DNA of 64,000 bases from Oryzias latipes. Lineage: Eukaryota > Chordata > Actinopteri > Beloniformes > Adrianichthyidae. Under the pieces are notes generated by a model. It saw only the letters and a list, made by a program, of their open reading frames with translations, made no database searches and was not told the origin of the DNA. Of the stretch, positions 13,401 through 25,958 are shown one piece after another. Both the position numbers and the translations under genes were made by a program. Numbering within the stretch: position 1 is the stretch's first letter; each line of letters opens with the position of its first letter. The stretch lies in contig NC_019864.2 of assembly GCF_002234675.1 (NCBI RefSeq), positions 16,261,582-16,325,581 on the forward strand, in the 5' to 3' direction.

Positions 13401-14490
13401 TCCTCTCCTCCTCATTACATCTCTCATCTTCACACGTTCCTTTCCAGTCTAAATTGGTCTCTACTCTCCAACAGCAGACTGGCAGGAGGTCAGCATCAGG
13501 TCAATCCTTAGCAGCCCCAGAAGGCAGCAGCTGTCAACAAGCCACATGGATAGTTTGAGCTCTGAGGGCAGAGCTGTGGCATGTCGAGGTCAGAAGGAAT
13601 CACTCAGCCCGGAACGGACTGGCAGCACAATCGGAGGAGATGTAACTGTCATGGTTGGAGCCTCCTAATGAGATATTACTGTTACAATCCTGCAAACCTG
13701 AAGCAAGCCACTGCCTTCCTGCTTGGAAAAACAAGATTCCACTCAATAGTCTGCCCATGAAGCAGCTTTCTTTTTTTTTAATTGTTGCTATTGAAGCTCA
13801 ATTGAAGCTCAGAGCCTGTAAAAACTCTGTCATGAGATGCAATGTTTCTCAAAAACCTCTGTTGACATTAATTTTCCTGCTGTTGCTGGAGTAATTTCAT
13901 TTATGAGTCCAATCGTGATCAATTAGTGAAGCACCAGGTCAGATGTCATAAACATTAACTACCAAAGTTAGAAATCCATGAGTCTTTAAAAAATATATGC
14001 AAGTCAATTCAAAAGTTGATTTGAAACTAGATTTTCTCCAACAACTTCAACCATTTGCATCTATGATTCTTCAGAAAGCGATGATGAGTATTTTTTCATT
14101 TTTATTTTCTTAAACTGTTCTCCTTCTGTTTGACCACGTCAAACTATTCATCCAGATGAAAATGCTACAATGGTTGAAAATACATATTTTGTGAGTTTCT
14201 TCAGGAAACCTAAGATGGTTCACGATTGTTTGTATTATTATCTGTATTCTGTTGTTTACTGCAGAGAATTCACAGGATTTTAAAATAGTAAAATATTAAC
14301 TTGTGACATTCTGGCAATACCAGAAAATCTACATATCAATAATAAATTACAGAGGTTTATGTGCAGTTTAATCAGGTAATCCTCTTAGTTGAAATGTTGC
14401 ATTACTTTATAACAGAGATGAACTGTTTCACTTTAATATACGAGAATACAAAGAAAAACTTTTTTTATCAAAATAGGACTTTTCTGTTGC
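10481..14490. other. gene-free stretch
   Basis: No supported gene. It contains an (AAT)n run at about 10,865-10,886 and a T-run at 12,960-12,978. Some sections (11,090-11,380 and 12,540-12,930) are complex and repeat-free and could be conserved non-coding DNA, but this cannot be shown from one sequence. Confidence 0.45.
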
Positions 14491-14496
14491 AGACTG

Positions 14497-14595
14497 GCAA
14501 CCTGTCCCGGGTTGAGATTAGTAGCTAGGACAGCCAGTGACTCCGTAACCCCAAGAGGGATGTATTGGGTTAGGAAAATGAATGGATGGATGTTT
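14497..14595. repeat. degraded SINE/LINE tail ending in GGATGGAT
   Basis: The stretch has the layout of a common fish retroposon 3' tail: a GTTGAGATTAGTAGC-type block (the usual form is close to GCTGGGATAGGCTCC), then CCGTAACCCCAAGAGGGAT, a GGGTTAGGAAAATGAATGG block and a short ATGG/GGAT run. It is heavily diverged, and the family is given only by resemblance. Confidence 0.5.
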
Positions 14596-14776
14596 TTCTT
14601 TAAGTGCTTTAAAATTTGTATTGAAAACTGCAAAAAATACACAATTTTTAGCACCTGGACATCTGGAAATTAGCACTAAACATTACATTAATATTGCAAA
14701 CTGTAGCTGTGAAACATGCATGTTCTTAATGGAAAAGAATAAAACGTTTTAAAAGCTACCTATTTTTTCTGGAATC

Positions 14777-15071
14777 AAACAGTTTTTACATGAAGTACAA
14801 AGAGTAAACTAAGAATTTGTGTTAAGTAGGTTGTATAATTTCTAGATTTCTGATTGGGGAAAAAAAGAAAAATGACATGAATGACACATGCTGCTATCAT
14901 CCCTGATGTTCTTTAATGATAAACCTCTGATCACTTCAGTTGAAAGAGACACCTCCACCTATTCCATGGACCTCTATGCAAACCCTATATATGGCACTTA
15001 GCTACACTATTATTAAAATACTTTTGTTGCATATATTTCCCATTCCTTTGTTTTAACTTTTGTGCAGTTTA
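14777..15071. repeat. 293-bp dispersed repeat, copy 2
   Basis: Same orientation as the copy nested in the Tc1 relic at 5,877-6,169 and differing by scattered substitutions and single-base indels, at roughly 95 % identity by eye. The flanks of the two copies are unrelated, which fixes the element ends to within a few bases. No coding capacity. Right of the common end the sequence becomes unique. Confidence 0.85.
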
Positions 15072-18050
15072 AAATGGCAAATCATCTGACAAATGATTCA
15101 GTTTTGACCTAATTCTAAGCCTAGTCTGCCCTCTGCAGGCGGCACAGGAAGATAGGAATTTAAGTGTTTTATTTACTTTAAAAAAGGGTTTTATTGTCCA
15201 AATAAATTTGCATTAGCAGACACAGTGCATATTATGATGTAGTTTGTATTAATATTGTATTTAATATTTCAAACATTCTTGCATTTTGGTTTACAGCAAT
15301 GAGGGTTCTCTTTTTTAAAGAGAAGCAACCATTTAGTAAAAAGACCTCAGTCTTTATGTTCAAAGTAATGAAAGTTAAATGACACCAGCATCCTGTGTGA
15401 GTGGGCGTTTTTTTCAATCTTTTTTTTTTTTTTAATGGCTTATCAGAAAATCCAAATTAACATTGGGACAAATCTACAGTGAAGAGGAGCAATCGTACCC
15501 AGACACTCAGGCTTGGATCAAAGCAGCATGGAGACTCAGGGGAGTAGCAGATGAAAGAGGAGCACATTAAGCTGTTTACTGTGGCGACATGAAAAAGGTA
15601 TTTTAGCTCAGTATTCCGCCTAATGAAGGAGGAAGACAGAGGGTTATCTTTTTAGATATTCAGAGCTGCCAGTTCACAGCGATTTAGATATCCCTGCTCG
15701 ACATCAAAAGAAGCCTCCGTTTTCTGCAAAGGTGATGTGTGAAATGGTGAAGTCCCTGTAGATTAAATTAGCATTTAACTATGGCTCATTTGATCCTAGC
15801 TGCTAAACAGTGTTAGATGAGTTTTTGCACTTTTGCAGCTCTTTTACTTTCATGTTGTTGACAGAGGGCTGCTTTTGTCTCACAAAATTTGGTCAGAATT
15901 TCTTTGGTTTCACTGTGAAACATGAAACTATCACAAATAAAACTATGACCATCTGTGTCATCCAGGACAGCACTCCTCTTGCCTCTATTCCATTGTGCAT
16001 CTTATTCATTTGTGGTATGTTTTAGTGTCTACTTTAAATTGAGGGTGTAAGTAAAGAAAATAAAGCCCACACACGTTCTGAAGTCTCCACAGCTTCATAC
16101 GGCCCCGCAGAGCTGAGATCATGAGCATAAAACCACTGCCACGCCACATTGAAAACAGATGGATCACATCGTCCTTTTCTGCTATTTAGCCAATTCACTG
16201 TTATTGGAAAGAACCTTAGTAAGAATCACCAAATCTGGCGGCCTGTCAGGAAAACAAATGGACACAGATGTAGTTTTCCACTTTACAGGCTGTTTATGTC
16301 TCGCAAATTCCTTCTCCAGGAGAGCGGAAGAGGTGCTTTCATGTTTTAGAGGCTCAGAGTGACCGCAACCTTTTGTGGAAAAGGCACTTTTCCAATACTA
16401 ATGACATACAGTCACACAAGGCTTTGGCAGCTGTGTGCTACCGAGGCTGCATGCCCATTGTGTAATTAGTCTACCACTAAGTTTTCGTCTGGGGAAACAT
16501 TCACAACCACATTAAACACTTGACAGTCTTTCGCCTCAAAGAGCTTAAGCAGATGGATCCTTTCTGCAGGAGTAATACACAGAAATAAATGCTATCAACC
16601 ACAAATGATACCAATACCACTGTCTTACAATAGAGCAAACGTTGGTGTCTGCAAAATTATCTAATTATCTGGGATATTTATAGTCTTAGTGGTTAAAAAG
16701 TCATTTTTTGTTAACATTTATAACATTTTTATGCTTTTTTTTTGATTCTGACAACTTTATTTTTTGCTTATGTGGGAGGGAAATCATTTTGGAGAATAAA
16801 TCAGAGAGATTAACAATTTTAGATGAGAAGCCCAAAAAATGACTACAATTTTAAGTCCACCTCAAATGGAACTAATCATTTTGGCATCGTCTCTGCCATC
16901 TAGTGGTCATTAGCTATAGCTGCATCTACAGTTGTTGACAATAAAAACAGGAGAAACTAACTTGGAATACTTGACATACAAAGAAGTAAAAATCTCTGTT
17001 TTGTGAACCTTTATATTAGGCTTAGGCTTTTGGATAAACTGTTAAATTATATGATATCGTAGTGGAAAGTGTAGATGCTTGTATAAATCAAACATTTTGA
17101 AAAGTATTGAAAAGCATCCTAAATTCTTAACAGCAGGAATTCTGATGGTCCTTTATTTACTGCTGACATGTGCAGGTTTCATAGCCCATTTTCACCTGGA
17201 TTCATGGTGTGATTGACTAAAATTCATACCTTCAGGACCTGACCAGGACTAGCTCTTTCAGCTCAGACAATAAGCAAATGTTAATAGGTCTCAAAAGCTG
17301 CTTTTTTGCTTATTTAAGCGGAACAATGTCAGTCTCTTCAGAACAACTTCAATATACAATGCAAAAATAAAAAATGAGTTAATCTTAATAAGAAAATCGC
17401 TAGAAAGTAGTAACATGATCTGTCCATACAGAAAGTAATTTTACTTAACAAGAACTCTTATAATATCGATGTAAAAAGCAAATTGTCAGATAGAATTACT
17501 TTAAAGGGAATGTTTTACAGCCTAACAAGAAGTTTTGTCTTTTTTTTGCTAGTTCTAAGCAAGTTGTCTGCATTTTTTTAATTGTTATACTTAATTGTAA
17601 TTCATTTTGATTACAGTGACAAAAACTAGTGTAACATGATTCATTTTAAAACAAAATGTAAGCAAAATTAGACTATCATCCTAGTACAAGTTGGCCCATT
17701 TAAATAAATCCTCATAAAATCTAAAACTAGCACTTTTTAAATTTCAATAAATTCCAGTCTAACTTTATTGAACTTTAAAATAACATCCTTTAAAATTAAT
17801 CAGCAATCAATCATTGTGAAATTTGAAGGTTTTTTTTATCTCAAGACTTTGGAGCAAAAGGATCTAGACTCATTTTAATATTAATTTCCTTATTTCTAGA
17901 TCACTTCATAACACAAAAAATCTTGACTGTGCTGATTTTGAGAAAAGCTTGGAAAAGTGTAGAGCAAAGAATTAAAATTTCAAATTTAGCTCATATAAAC
18001 TAAATGATTACTAATTAGGTACCCCCTTACTTTTGAAAACGGCTATTATT
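15072..18050. other. gene-free, AT-rich stretch
   Basis: No gene or classified repeat supported. 15,480-16,600 is complex sequence with homeodomain-type TAATTAG cores, for example near 16,463; 16,660-18,050 is strongly AT-rich with many stops in all frames. Confidence 0.45.
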
Positions 18051-18054
18051 TTAT

Positions 18055-18133
18055 TTCTCTTCAGCCAGAGAGCGACTATGGAGGGGTAAAACAGCCACAT
18101 GTGGCTCCAGAGCCTCAGGTTGCAAACCCCTGA
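18055..18133 (-). mobile_element. end fragment of a hAT-type transposon
   Basis: Read on the minus strand from 18,133 the sequence starts CAGGGGTTTGCAACC and continues with CTCTGGAGCCACATGTGGC. This matches the well-known terminus of vertebrate hAT elements (CAGGGGT-CAACCTG-GGCTC, then GAGCCGCATGTGGCTCTT). Only this end is visible; no transposase sequence follows. Confidence 0.6.
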
Positions 18134-18164
18134 TCTAGAGAACGGTTTTCTGCTGATTAGTTCC

Positions 18165-18470
18165 GGATGTCGAACTGCCTTGACGTATGGTTTTGTTGTC
18201 CAGGCTACATAAATCTGTGCAAAGGTTTGGTACTGACCTTAGGTGGTCTACATCTAATCTGGCAGCCTAAATATCACCCATTCTGTATATATATTTTTTC
18301 CTTTTGTCACAACTCCACTGTCCAGCAAGGTTCCACGGGGCTTGATTTTGGGGCTGCCCCCCCCTCTATGCTTCCTTCTCTTAATTACTTTCTGAGAAAA
18401 CAGTTTTTCTTCACTGCTGTGCTGATGACAGTCAGATTTATATCTACCCCCTTCTGGTTAAATTAAAAAT
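18165..18470 (+). mobile_element. LINE reverse-transcriptase relic with a CADD motif
   Basis: The plus strand carries V-QQGS-TGLDFG near 18,318 (decayed VPQGS-LGP) and, in another frame at about 18,410-18,450, LHCCADDSQIY, corresponding to the catalytic FHCYADDTQ-Y block of fish Rex/Babar-type non-LTR reverse transcriptases. The spacing between the two motifs is normal for that enzyme, but a frame change separates them, so the copy is dead. Homologous sequence may continue to about 18,720. Confidence 0.7.
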
Positions 18471-19494
18471 AGTCCATGTGTAAAGCTTCCTTGCATTCTT
18501 TATATAACATCTCTAAAAATCCAACATTGCTGAGGCTTCTATTTCAGGATGATTTTATCTTTTTTTTGCTTTAACTCATCTGAATTTAATGAAGTTGTTT
18601 TTTTTTTAGATGTATTTGTTTGCAGCTGTGCACCACTTTGTTTCAGCAGCATCTGTGTTATAGTGCTTTAAGAAAGACCTCAATACTCTCATTTAAGACT
18701 GACTTCATCCCAAAAGGGAAAAGAACCACATTTCAAGTCTGGTTCCTCTCTTTGGCAGAGCAGAACGTTTGCAGGAAAACCTGCCGAAACCATCAGTCCC
18801 ATTTAAGCTCACCTCATTAGCATTGGCTATATCATTCAGATGTCTTCCTCATCTATCACATAACGGCGGCCTTAAAAGGTTTCCTTGGTCACTTGGGTCA
18901 CATGGAAGCCCCTGAAGACCGACTGAAGCCTCAAACGTGGCAGTAAAGGCAAGCGGATCGCTGAGTGTTCGCTCAGGTGTTTCCATGAACAGATCTGGCT
19001 GTCAGCATTTCTGATGGACTCTTATAAGCCATCAGAGAGCTATAGGGGACAGATTTCCAGTGAAATACATCTACCGTTTTCTTTTTTAAAGCTGGGGGAA
19101 TTTGGATTTATAAGAGCTTAAAAAGTTCCAGATTGTTCTTGTAAAAAGAATTGCTGACATTAAACAGAAAAGGCCCCAAATCAGCCTGAAACAAAGAGTA
19201 ATTTCCTCTTTTTCTTTTAAGACATTTGCAGCAAAGGTGGAAAAATAGTGGAAGGAGGATGACCACTCTGGTCTGCACTCACAATATATTTTTGACCCAA
19301 AAAGACAGAATTCAACTACACTCAACTTTTTCCCATTAAAAAGATATTCCTGATTCAAATAGAGCAGGAAAATATTGTTTTTATTAAATGAAAGTAAACT
19401 GAGTCTGTTTTTTTAAAACAAAAGATAAGCCATTGAATAGCTTGAAAAAAGCTGGTGATTTTAACAGGTTGAAGGCTATCAGTTTAATCCATAT

Positions 19495-19835
19495 TTCCAG
19501 AACCTCTCACTGGGCTCATGGGGTTGCTGGAGCCTATCCCAGTCACTGATGGATGAAGGTTGAGTAAAGCCTGGACAGTTTGCCACTCCATCACAGGGCA
19601 AATGCAGAACCAGAAAACCACACACTCACATTTAAGCCTATAGGGACTATTTAGTCACCAATTGACCTATGAAGCATGTTTTGGGAATGTAGAATGAATC
19701 CGCAGTGTCCGGATGTATCCCACTTATGCACAGGAAGGACACGCACACTCCACACAGATAGGACCCAGCTGGGATTCAAACCAGTCTTCTTGCTTAGAGG
19801 CAAGCGCTAACCACTCCACCACCATGCAGCCTGCT
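19495..19835 (-). repeat. tRNA-derived SINE-like repeat
   Basis: On the minus strand the head reads TGGTGGAGTGGTTAGCGC (polymerase III A-box region, about 19,800-19,823), followed by GGTTTGAATCCC (B-box-like, about 19,768-19,779). The body ends with CTGGGATAGGCTCCAGCA near 19,520-19,540. This order is characteristic of tRNA-derived SINEs and related composite repeats of fish. It is diverged and has no flanking duplication that I can define. Confidence 0.7.
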
Positions 19836-20399
19836 CAACCATACTTAAGGCTAAATTGGCTTTAAATTAGTTTAAAAACAGACTAAAGACTTAACCCTTG
19901 CTGGATAAATAAAACACTGAAATTATTTTAAAAGTATTTCAAAATAGATCAGATCAAAATTCTCTGAGAGATATACAAGTGTGAAAAAAGGCCACAAATG
20001 GAATATGGAAAACCACAGTTCATATTTCAGGCAAGTCCAAAGAAATGTTTAAGAAGTTTTAAATGATCTGTTAAATATTTACTGCAGCACAAAAATGTTT
20101 TATTGAAAAAGTAAATTAGTCTGCGAGCAAATATTAAGACGTAGCTCTATTAACTTTAATTCTCGTGTTTTACAAGCATCCAATTTAGCAGTTTATTTTT
20201 TTTAATCAAAAAAGGGGTTTTAACTTATTAAAATGGCAACCATAATATAATTTTTTGCAACTTAAGAAATTGATAGAACGCTTGAGAAACCAAAGATTTT
20301 CTCCAAAACTTTAAAAAAAAGAAACTCCTACAGACAAAACATTAAACTCACACGTCCAAAATGAATGCAGAACACAAAACAACAAAAAAGAAAAACCTT

Positions 20400-20709
20400 T
20401 TTATTACAAAATAATGACGCTTTCAAGAGCAACATGATGAAAGGACTCTTGGAGAAGATAACATTGAACAGAAATGTTTGTCAGGAAAAACTGAAATGTG
20501 CTGCATTCAAAAAGAAAACTAGAAATAAAAAGAGGGGGGAAAATGAGTTCTAGGACTCATTTTAACATCTTGCTCGGATTCTTCCCGATAACCAAAAAGG
20601 TCCAATCTGTCCCAAATTCTGTTTTTGGTGAACCGCAGTGTTTGAAAATGAGATTTCCAAAGTTCAACGGATGAAGGCTGGGGATCCGAGAAAAAAAAAC
20701 AAAAAAACT
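20400..20709 (-). other. morf4l1: morf4l1 3' untranslated region (predicted)
   Basis: This lies between the morf4l1 stop codon and an AATAAA polyadenylation signal on the minus strand at 20,400-20,405. A 3' UTR of about 310 bases or a little more is therefore plausible. Other signals further left cannot be excluded. Confidence 0.5.
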
Positions 20710-23700
20710 CTACACGGCCTTTCTGTGATACTCAGGAGGGGCAACTTCATAATCGCTGGCATTAAAGAGTGAAGCAGAGTTCTTCACCAGATACCTGAAA
20801 GACAATTTCACACCATCATTTCAACCGTCATTTGCACTAGAAGACTAGAAAGAAAAAAAAAGAAGAAAAGCTCACTTCAGAAAGTCCTGTAGATAACTGA
20901 GCAGCAGAGAAAGGCTCTTCTCATCCAGTGGAGTGTAGGCTAGCATGGCTCCAATTCTCACTTTGAATATAGAAACAGAAAAAAAGAAACTAATAAACAA
21001 TCAGAAATCTGATCCTTAAAAGGTCTTTCACGGATTTCACTTCTTTAATGTCAAACTAATATCAGAACATGAGGCATGAGACCACACTGTCAGTGAGGCT
21101 ATGGTTGACAAAAACTGGACTAAAGTTTGGAAAACCGTGCTCATGATATGAAAGTGAGAACTTCATTTTTTCTGTAGCATCCTGTAAAGTTTTAACTGTT
21201 TAAATACCCAAAGAAGTTACTGGTATCATTGTGTTAGGCAACAGCCAACTGTGCTGCGTTACAAAGGAAACCTGGAATTTATGAATAAAAAAACACAAGT
21301 GATAGCATACCAAAGAGTCTGAGCAGGTGAGAAGCGCCGTAGATCTGAGACATGGGAGTGTCAGGGTGATTGGCCAGGATGTCTGCATACTGAGGTCTTT
21401 CAAATTTGTAGAGAAGCTGCGTTCCCAGCATAACATTGAAATATTCCCGGATACCCGCCACCACTTCATTTACAGCAAATTCCCTGAGCGTTCGGAAAGA
21501 GAAACGTGCGTCTACACAAAATCACAACACCAGTCTCCTTTTTATTTTGTAGCTGGTATAAAAGAAAAGGATCTTTTACTTGCTGTCGGAGTTTCCTCTT
21601 GATTTCTTGTAGTTTGCATAATCTTCCAGAACGCCATCAACATTCTTTTTGGCTGGTAGATGGACAAGCTGGAGACAAGAGTTCATATGGTTAAGGGCTT
21701 CAAGCATGGACACGCTTTTATTAAAGGGAAGGTAAAAACATAAAAAAAGAACATTTACTTGTTTTTGTCGCGTGATGAGGTCCCAGTCATCAACAAGCCA
21801 GGGTTTCAGCTCCTCTGGGATTTTTACTTTCACCTCCACTCGATTAATAAAAGTTTCCTCCTAAAAAAAAAAAAAAAATACTTGAGCGATTATTTTAGAG
21901 CAAAATTGTCTTTACAAATGAGGAATTTCATGAATACAACAGTGGAAGGTAGCAGGAACCAGGTTTCTAGTAGAATTCAACTACCGGTACATGAAAATGA
22001 GTAAATACTACAACAGATATATCCCAAAAGTGGAAAATGTCAACAGCGATTATAGCACCCAATTGACTAATTGGGTGGATTTTCTATTTAAATAAGGCTT
22101 GTTTGTGCAGCTAAAACACAGTTCTTATGAATCACCATTTCAGCTCCTTTAATATACATAATGTGATCCAGTGGTGTGCATAACTAAATTAACATGAACA
22201 AAAAAATTACAAAAACATGTTTACCCTGGAAGCTTTAAAATAGGATAAAACATTATTTTATTGCTGTGTAATGTAAAATACAGAATATTGATATCCCATG
22301 CTTTCCCACGATTACAACAAAAACCTACGCTCTCCACAGTGGGGTCAACACGCGCCCTCTTCTTTCGTGGAGGATGCGTTGGATCTCCTCCTGAACTCGT
22401 CCCCTCTCCTGCTCCAGGAGCTGCACAAAAACAAATGTGCTATTGAGGATAATATTTAACTCTTAATGCAAGCAGATCATATCAAAATACAAACCTTGGC
22501 TTTAAAAAAAAAAAAAAAAAAAAAAAAAGGATGATGCACTTACTTTTCTGTTTGTTCTTTTTGGTTTTTCTGTGGAATTTAAAAAAGAAAAATATATAGA
22601 TAATTTCAAAAACGTTGAGTGACATCAAAGTGCACCACCAACACAAAGAACATTCACTCACACATCATTTTTCTGCGATGCAGCAGGTATTTTCTTATTC
22701 GGCACAGCACCCCTCATTCTTCCTTCTACATAATGGTCTCTAAATTTCCAAAAAAAAAACAATACTTGGTTAGGAAGTCAATTATGTCAAATCAGTGGAT
22801 ATTGAAGTTTTCACAGTGCAGGGTGAAAGTTCAGCATCAGGTAACTTACTGATTAGCCCTCTGAAGCTCTTTTTGTTTTTGAAGATTACTGTCCACATAC
22901 TTCAGCACTCGGCTTTCAGGAACCCATTCGTCCCAGCTAGAAGAGCAGGATTTCAGTCACTGGAAGAAACTTCACTAAGCAGCAGGTAGTAAAAAACAAA
23001 CAAACAAACAAAAAAACCTAAAACTTACTTTTTGTTCCAGCCACTGTAATGAATGAAGTATTTGATTTGTTTGTCCTTGATGTTTGTTTTAACACACTGC
23101 AAAAACAGGCACACTTCAATGTGATCAAAGTGAATCAAACACGTTGGAGGGTCGCATCGTCAAAGAGACAGGCTAACTCCGACAGCCTACCTTAGCTTCG
23201 TAGAGCAATGGCCCATGAAAACACAGCACTCTTTCACCTGAAGTAGGAGGGAAAACAAAAAGGAAGTTAGCTTTAGCTGCTTCGCTAACGTCTAGTGATT
23301 TAACGCGGTACTACTTGTAACGATTAAAAATATTTATGATGTAAATTAAGCAAATAAAGCGTTTAGTGATGAATCTAGACGCAGTTAAAGAGACATGCGC
23401 GGTAAGGTCAATTAGAAAACGACGGGCATAGCGGGAAATTAAAATATCAATACATTAAATTGACAACTTTTGTTCAAACTAATAATTTAGCGACAAATAA
23501 CATCAATTATTCATTGATAACCACAAGATTTAACTGGATTAAAACATTAAACGCTTACAACAATAAATGCTAATCTAGCTAGCTCCGCGCCGACAGTGTT
23601 CTTTCCATAGCTGTGTTTATCCCTCCGTTAGCTTCAGAAACAAACACAGCCAGTTATCCGGACACTCGGACAATAGTTAAGAGGCTACCTTCTTGAAATT

Positions 23701-23728
23701 TAGGTTTCGGGTCCTGTTTTGGCGCCAT
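20710..23728 (-). CDS. morf4l1: MORF4L1/MRG15 chromatin reader, 12 coding exons
   Basis: Exons (minus strand): 23728-23689, 23237-23191, 23096-23029, 22936-22850, 22739-22662, 22569-22544, 22420-22329, 21860-21759, 21668-21580, 21483-21311, 20960-20876, 20794-20710. All junctions are GT-AG and in phase; the protein is 323 residues, the same length as the human short isoform. It starts [12 protein letters not shown]. The N-terminal chromodomain keeps the aromatic cage Y26, Y46, W49 and W53, which in MRG15 reads methylated H3K36. A basic linker ([11 protein letters not shown], about 130-142) precedes the MRG domain (about 150-320), which binds partners in the NuA4/TIP60 acetyltransferase and Sin3 deacetylase complexes, and, in mammals, PALB2. 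The protein ends PEYHRKAV. Residues 181-183 read LVH where vertebrates usually have LFY. The basic linker includes a 26-nt exon. A duplicate elsewhere in the genome cannot be ruled out. Confidence 0.96.
22502..22528. repeat. poly-A tract in a morf4l1 intron
   Basis: An uninterrupted A run of about 25 bases on the plus strand (poly-T in the transcript sense) lies about 15 bases downstream of the donor of the 26-nt sixth exon. It could act as an unusually placed U-rich splicing element or simply be a slippage-prone tract. Confidence 0.7.
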
Positions 23729-24329
23729 TCACAGATTAAACTATAAAAATTTTGAAAAAATCGCCAGCTCCCATTACAGTTAGCAAAGGCGCATCTCACT
23801 ACTAACGTCATGGTCTGCGCGATGACGCTTAAATTGTGCGACAAAAAAAGACAAGAAAGAAGACATCCCTGGAGTGCACAGCTCTTCGCAGGAAGACGGG
23901 CTGTTTGTGTATACTTGAAGTCAGTGGAAGAAGTAATTCGCCTTAAAAAAAGTTTTTTTTTAACTGCTATCAATAAATTACATAAAATACAACTCTTGAA
24001 TTTGTGTTGTGGACATCCATTCAAACCACCATCAAAAAGGTATACAATTTATTCTGCTACAGCATTACACTACCACACCACGTGTTCCGGTTGATACATT
24101 TTGAGAAATTGCTATTTTCTGTTCATATTTGCTTTTGTTCTGGTTACTTTTCTATGGTATTTAAATCAAAATAATGTAGTAAAGATTAATTTGCAAGAGT
24201 TAAAAAGATTACTAAGACACCCCCCCTCTTAAATAAAACCTAAAAAACAATAGACACAAGGCTCTAAATAGCCAAGTAAGGCCCTTTCTCGGATCACAAA
24301 CAGGAAATCATTTTTCTATACTGAGAACT

Positions 24330-25958
24330 TTTATTTCAGCAAATCTGCATGAAACTGCTGTCTTGTGTAACAGAGGGAAATACTAAGAAAAGCCTTTAAA
24401 AATGAATATATTTTGATGAGTGTCAAAACAATAAATTAACACAATAGACCATGTAGCTGTTTTAAAATGATCAAAACCTTCTATTGAGTTACTGACATCA
24501 TTCAACAGACAGAAACTGAAAATGTTACAATGCATGTCGAGCAACAGTGACATCTTTAAATAGCATTAATAATATAATTACAAAAGAAATATCACAATGA
24601 CAGCAATGCATATTCACAAATCAAACAAATGCTGAAAATATATATGATAATAAATAATCCTAATAGTAAGCACAAGTTTGAGAAAAAAAAGGAGGCATCC
24701 ATTTATAAATTCAATCATTTTAAACCTCTTGGCCAAAATGCATCACGTGATTCACTCCAAGGCTAAGCAATGACAGGTTTGTTAAAGGCTTTGCAGATAC
24801 AAACAGAACATGCTATGCATCCCGTGGCCTCACTACAGAACAGCATAGAACTCAAACCGGTGAGATTTCAGGTAGATGTGGATGGAAACACTTCACTGCT
24901 CCACAGACTTGATGTCAAAAAAAAAAGAACATAATAAAATAAAAGGCAAGTGCTACAACAAAAAAGATGAAATGCAATGATTCATCTGTATTAAGAGAAC
25001 AGTCATACCATTTTATTTTAAAAGAAAAACTAACTTCAAGAGGCGCAGAAACTAGCCTTTTCTTAAAAGTGGAACAGAAACGTGGTAAATGGTCATTTAA
25101 TTGTTCTTGTACACAAGAAGATTAATAGAGAAAGTAAACTGCTAGATTTAAAATGAAAATGCTAAATTTTTGCAGCTCTTTGAGATATAGATATACGTCT
25201 ACTATATATAAAAGGTCCAATTGTGGGACCCTTGCCCTTCATTCACACACCGACTTTTCCAATTCAAAAATCTATTTTACGTAAAGCCCGAATAACTTAA
25301 AACATTACTCACATGGGATTTGAGGAAACGAAGCGAGGAAATAGAATTCTGTTATAACCACACAAAGATATCACATTTGATTGAATATTTCTAGTGGCAA
25401 CGTTGGAAGAGGCATAAGGAATGCTTCTTTTAAAAATAGCAGACATCCGACATAACTTATATCATAAATAAATCCTTAAAAAACAAACAACCACAGCATG
25501 AATGTCTCCAAAATAAATCTACAGTGATGACAAAAAAAATAATAACAGATTTGAAGCAGAAAGGGTTAACACTTCATTCTGCGTTGCTGTGGCTTGCCTG
25601 TTTGCTTTATAATCCAAATATGTTTCATAAGATGTTTCAACTTCTGTGCATGTATGCTGAAATAATGCCATTGACATGAAATATTGAAACAAAATTGTAA
25701 AAACCAGGTACAAAAGCTACAATATAATCAAGGGACCACATGAAGAGGTGTGGAAAAACCCTTCAGTATTCACAGAAAAATATCAACTGAAGTAACTCAC
25801 CGGACAGGAGGTGTCCTAAGTTTATATACATAAGATAAGTAAAAATGAAAATAGATTTCCTCTCTGTACATAGCACGGTATTCTTTCTTCTCCTTTTTTA
25901 TTTTATTTACAAAGAACTCCTGTTTGAGGTCTCCCTTGAGTGTCAGTTCTGTGTCGGT
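24330..25958 (-). other. pias1: pias1 3' untranslated region (predicted)
   Basis: This lies downstream of the pias1 stop. There is an AATAAA signal 52 bases after the stop (25,902-25,907) and another far downstream at 24,330-24,335, so both a very short and a 1.6-kb 3' UTR are possible. Two Pumilio-type sites (TGTATATA at 25,823-25,830 and TGTAAATA at 25,904-25,911, minus strand) lie in the first 140 bases. The distal end falls only about 600 bases before the morf4l1 start codon. Confidence 0.4.

Noticed and set aside
1..20400. miR-184, which in human lies on the same chromosome arm as MORF4L1
   Set aside because: I looked for its mature sequence and reverse complement by eye and did not see it.
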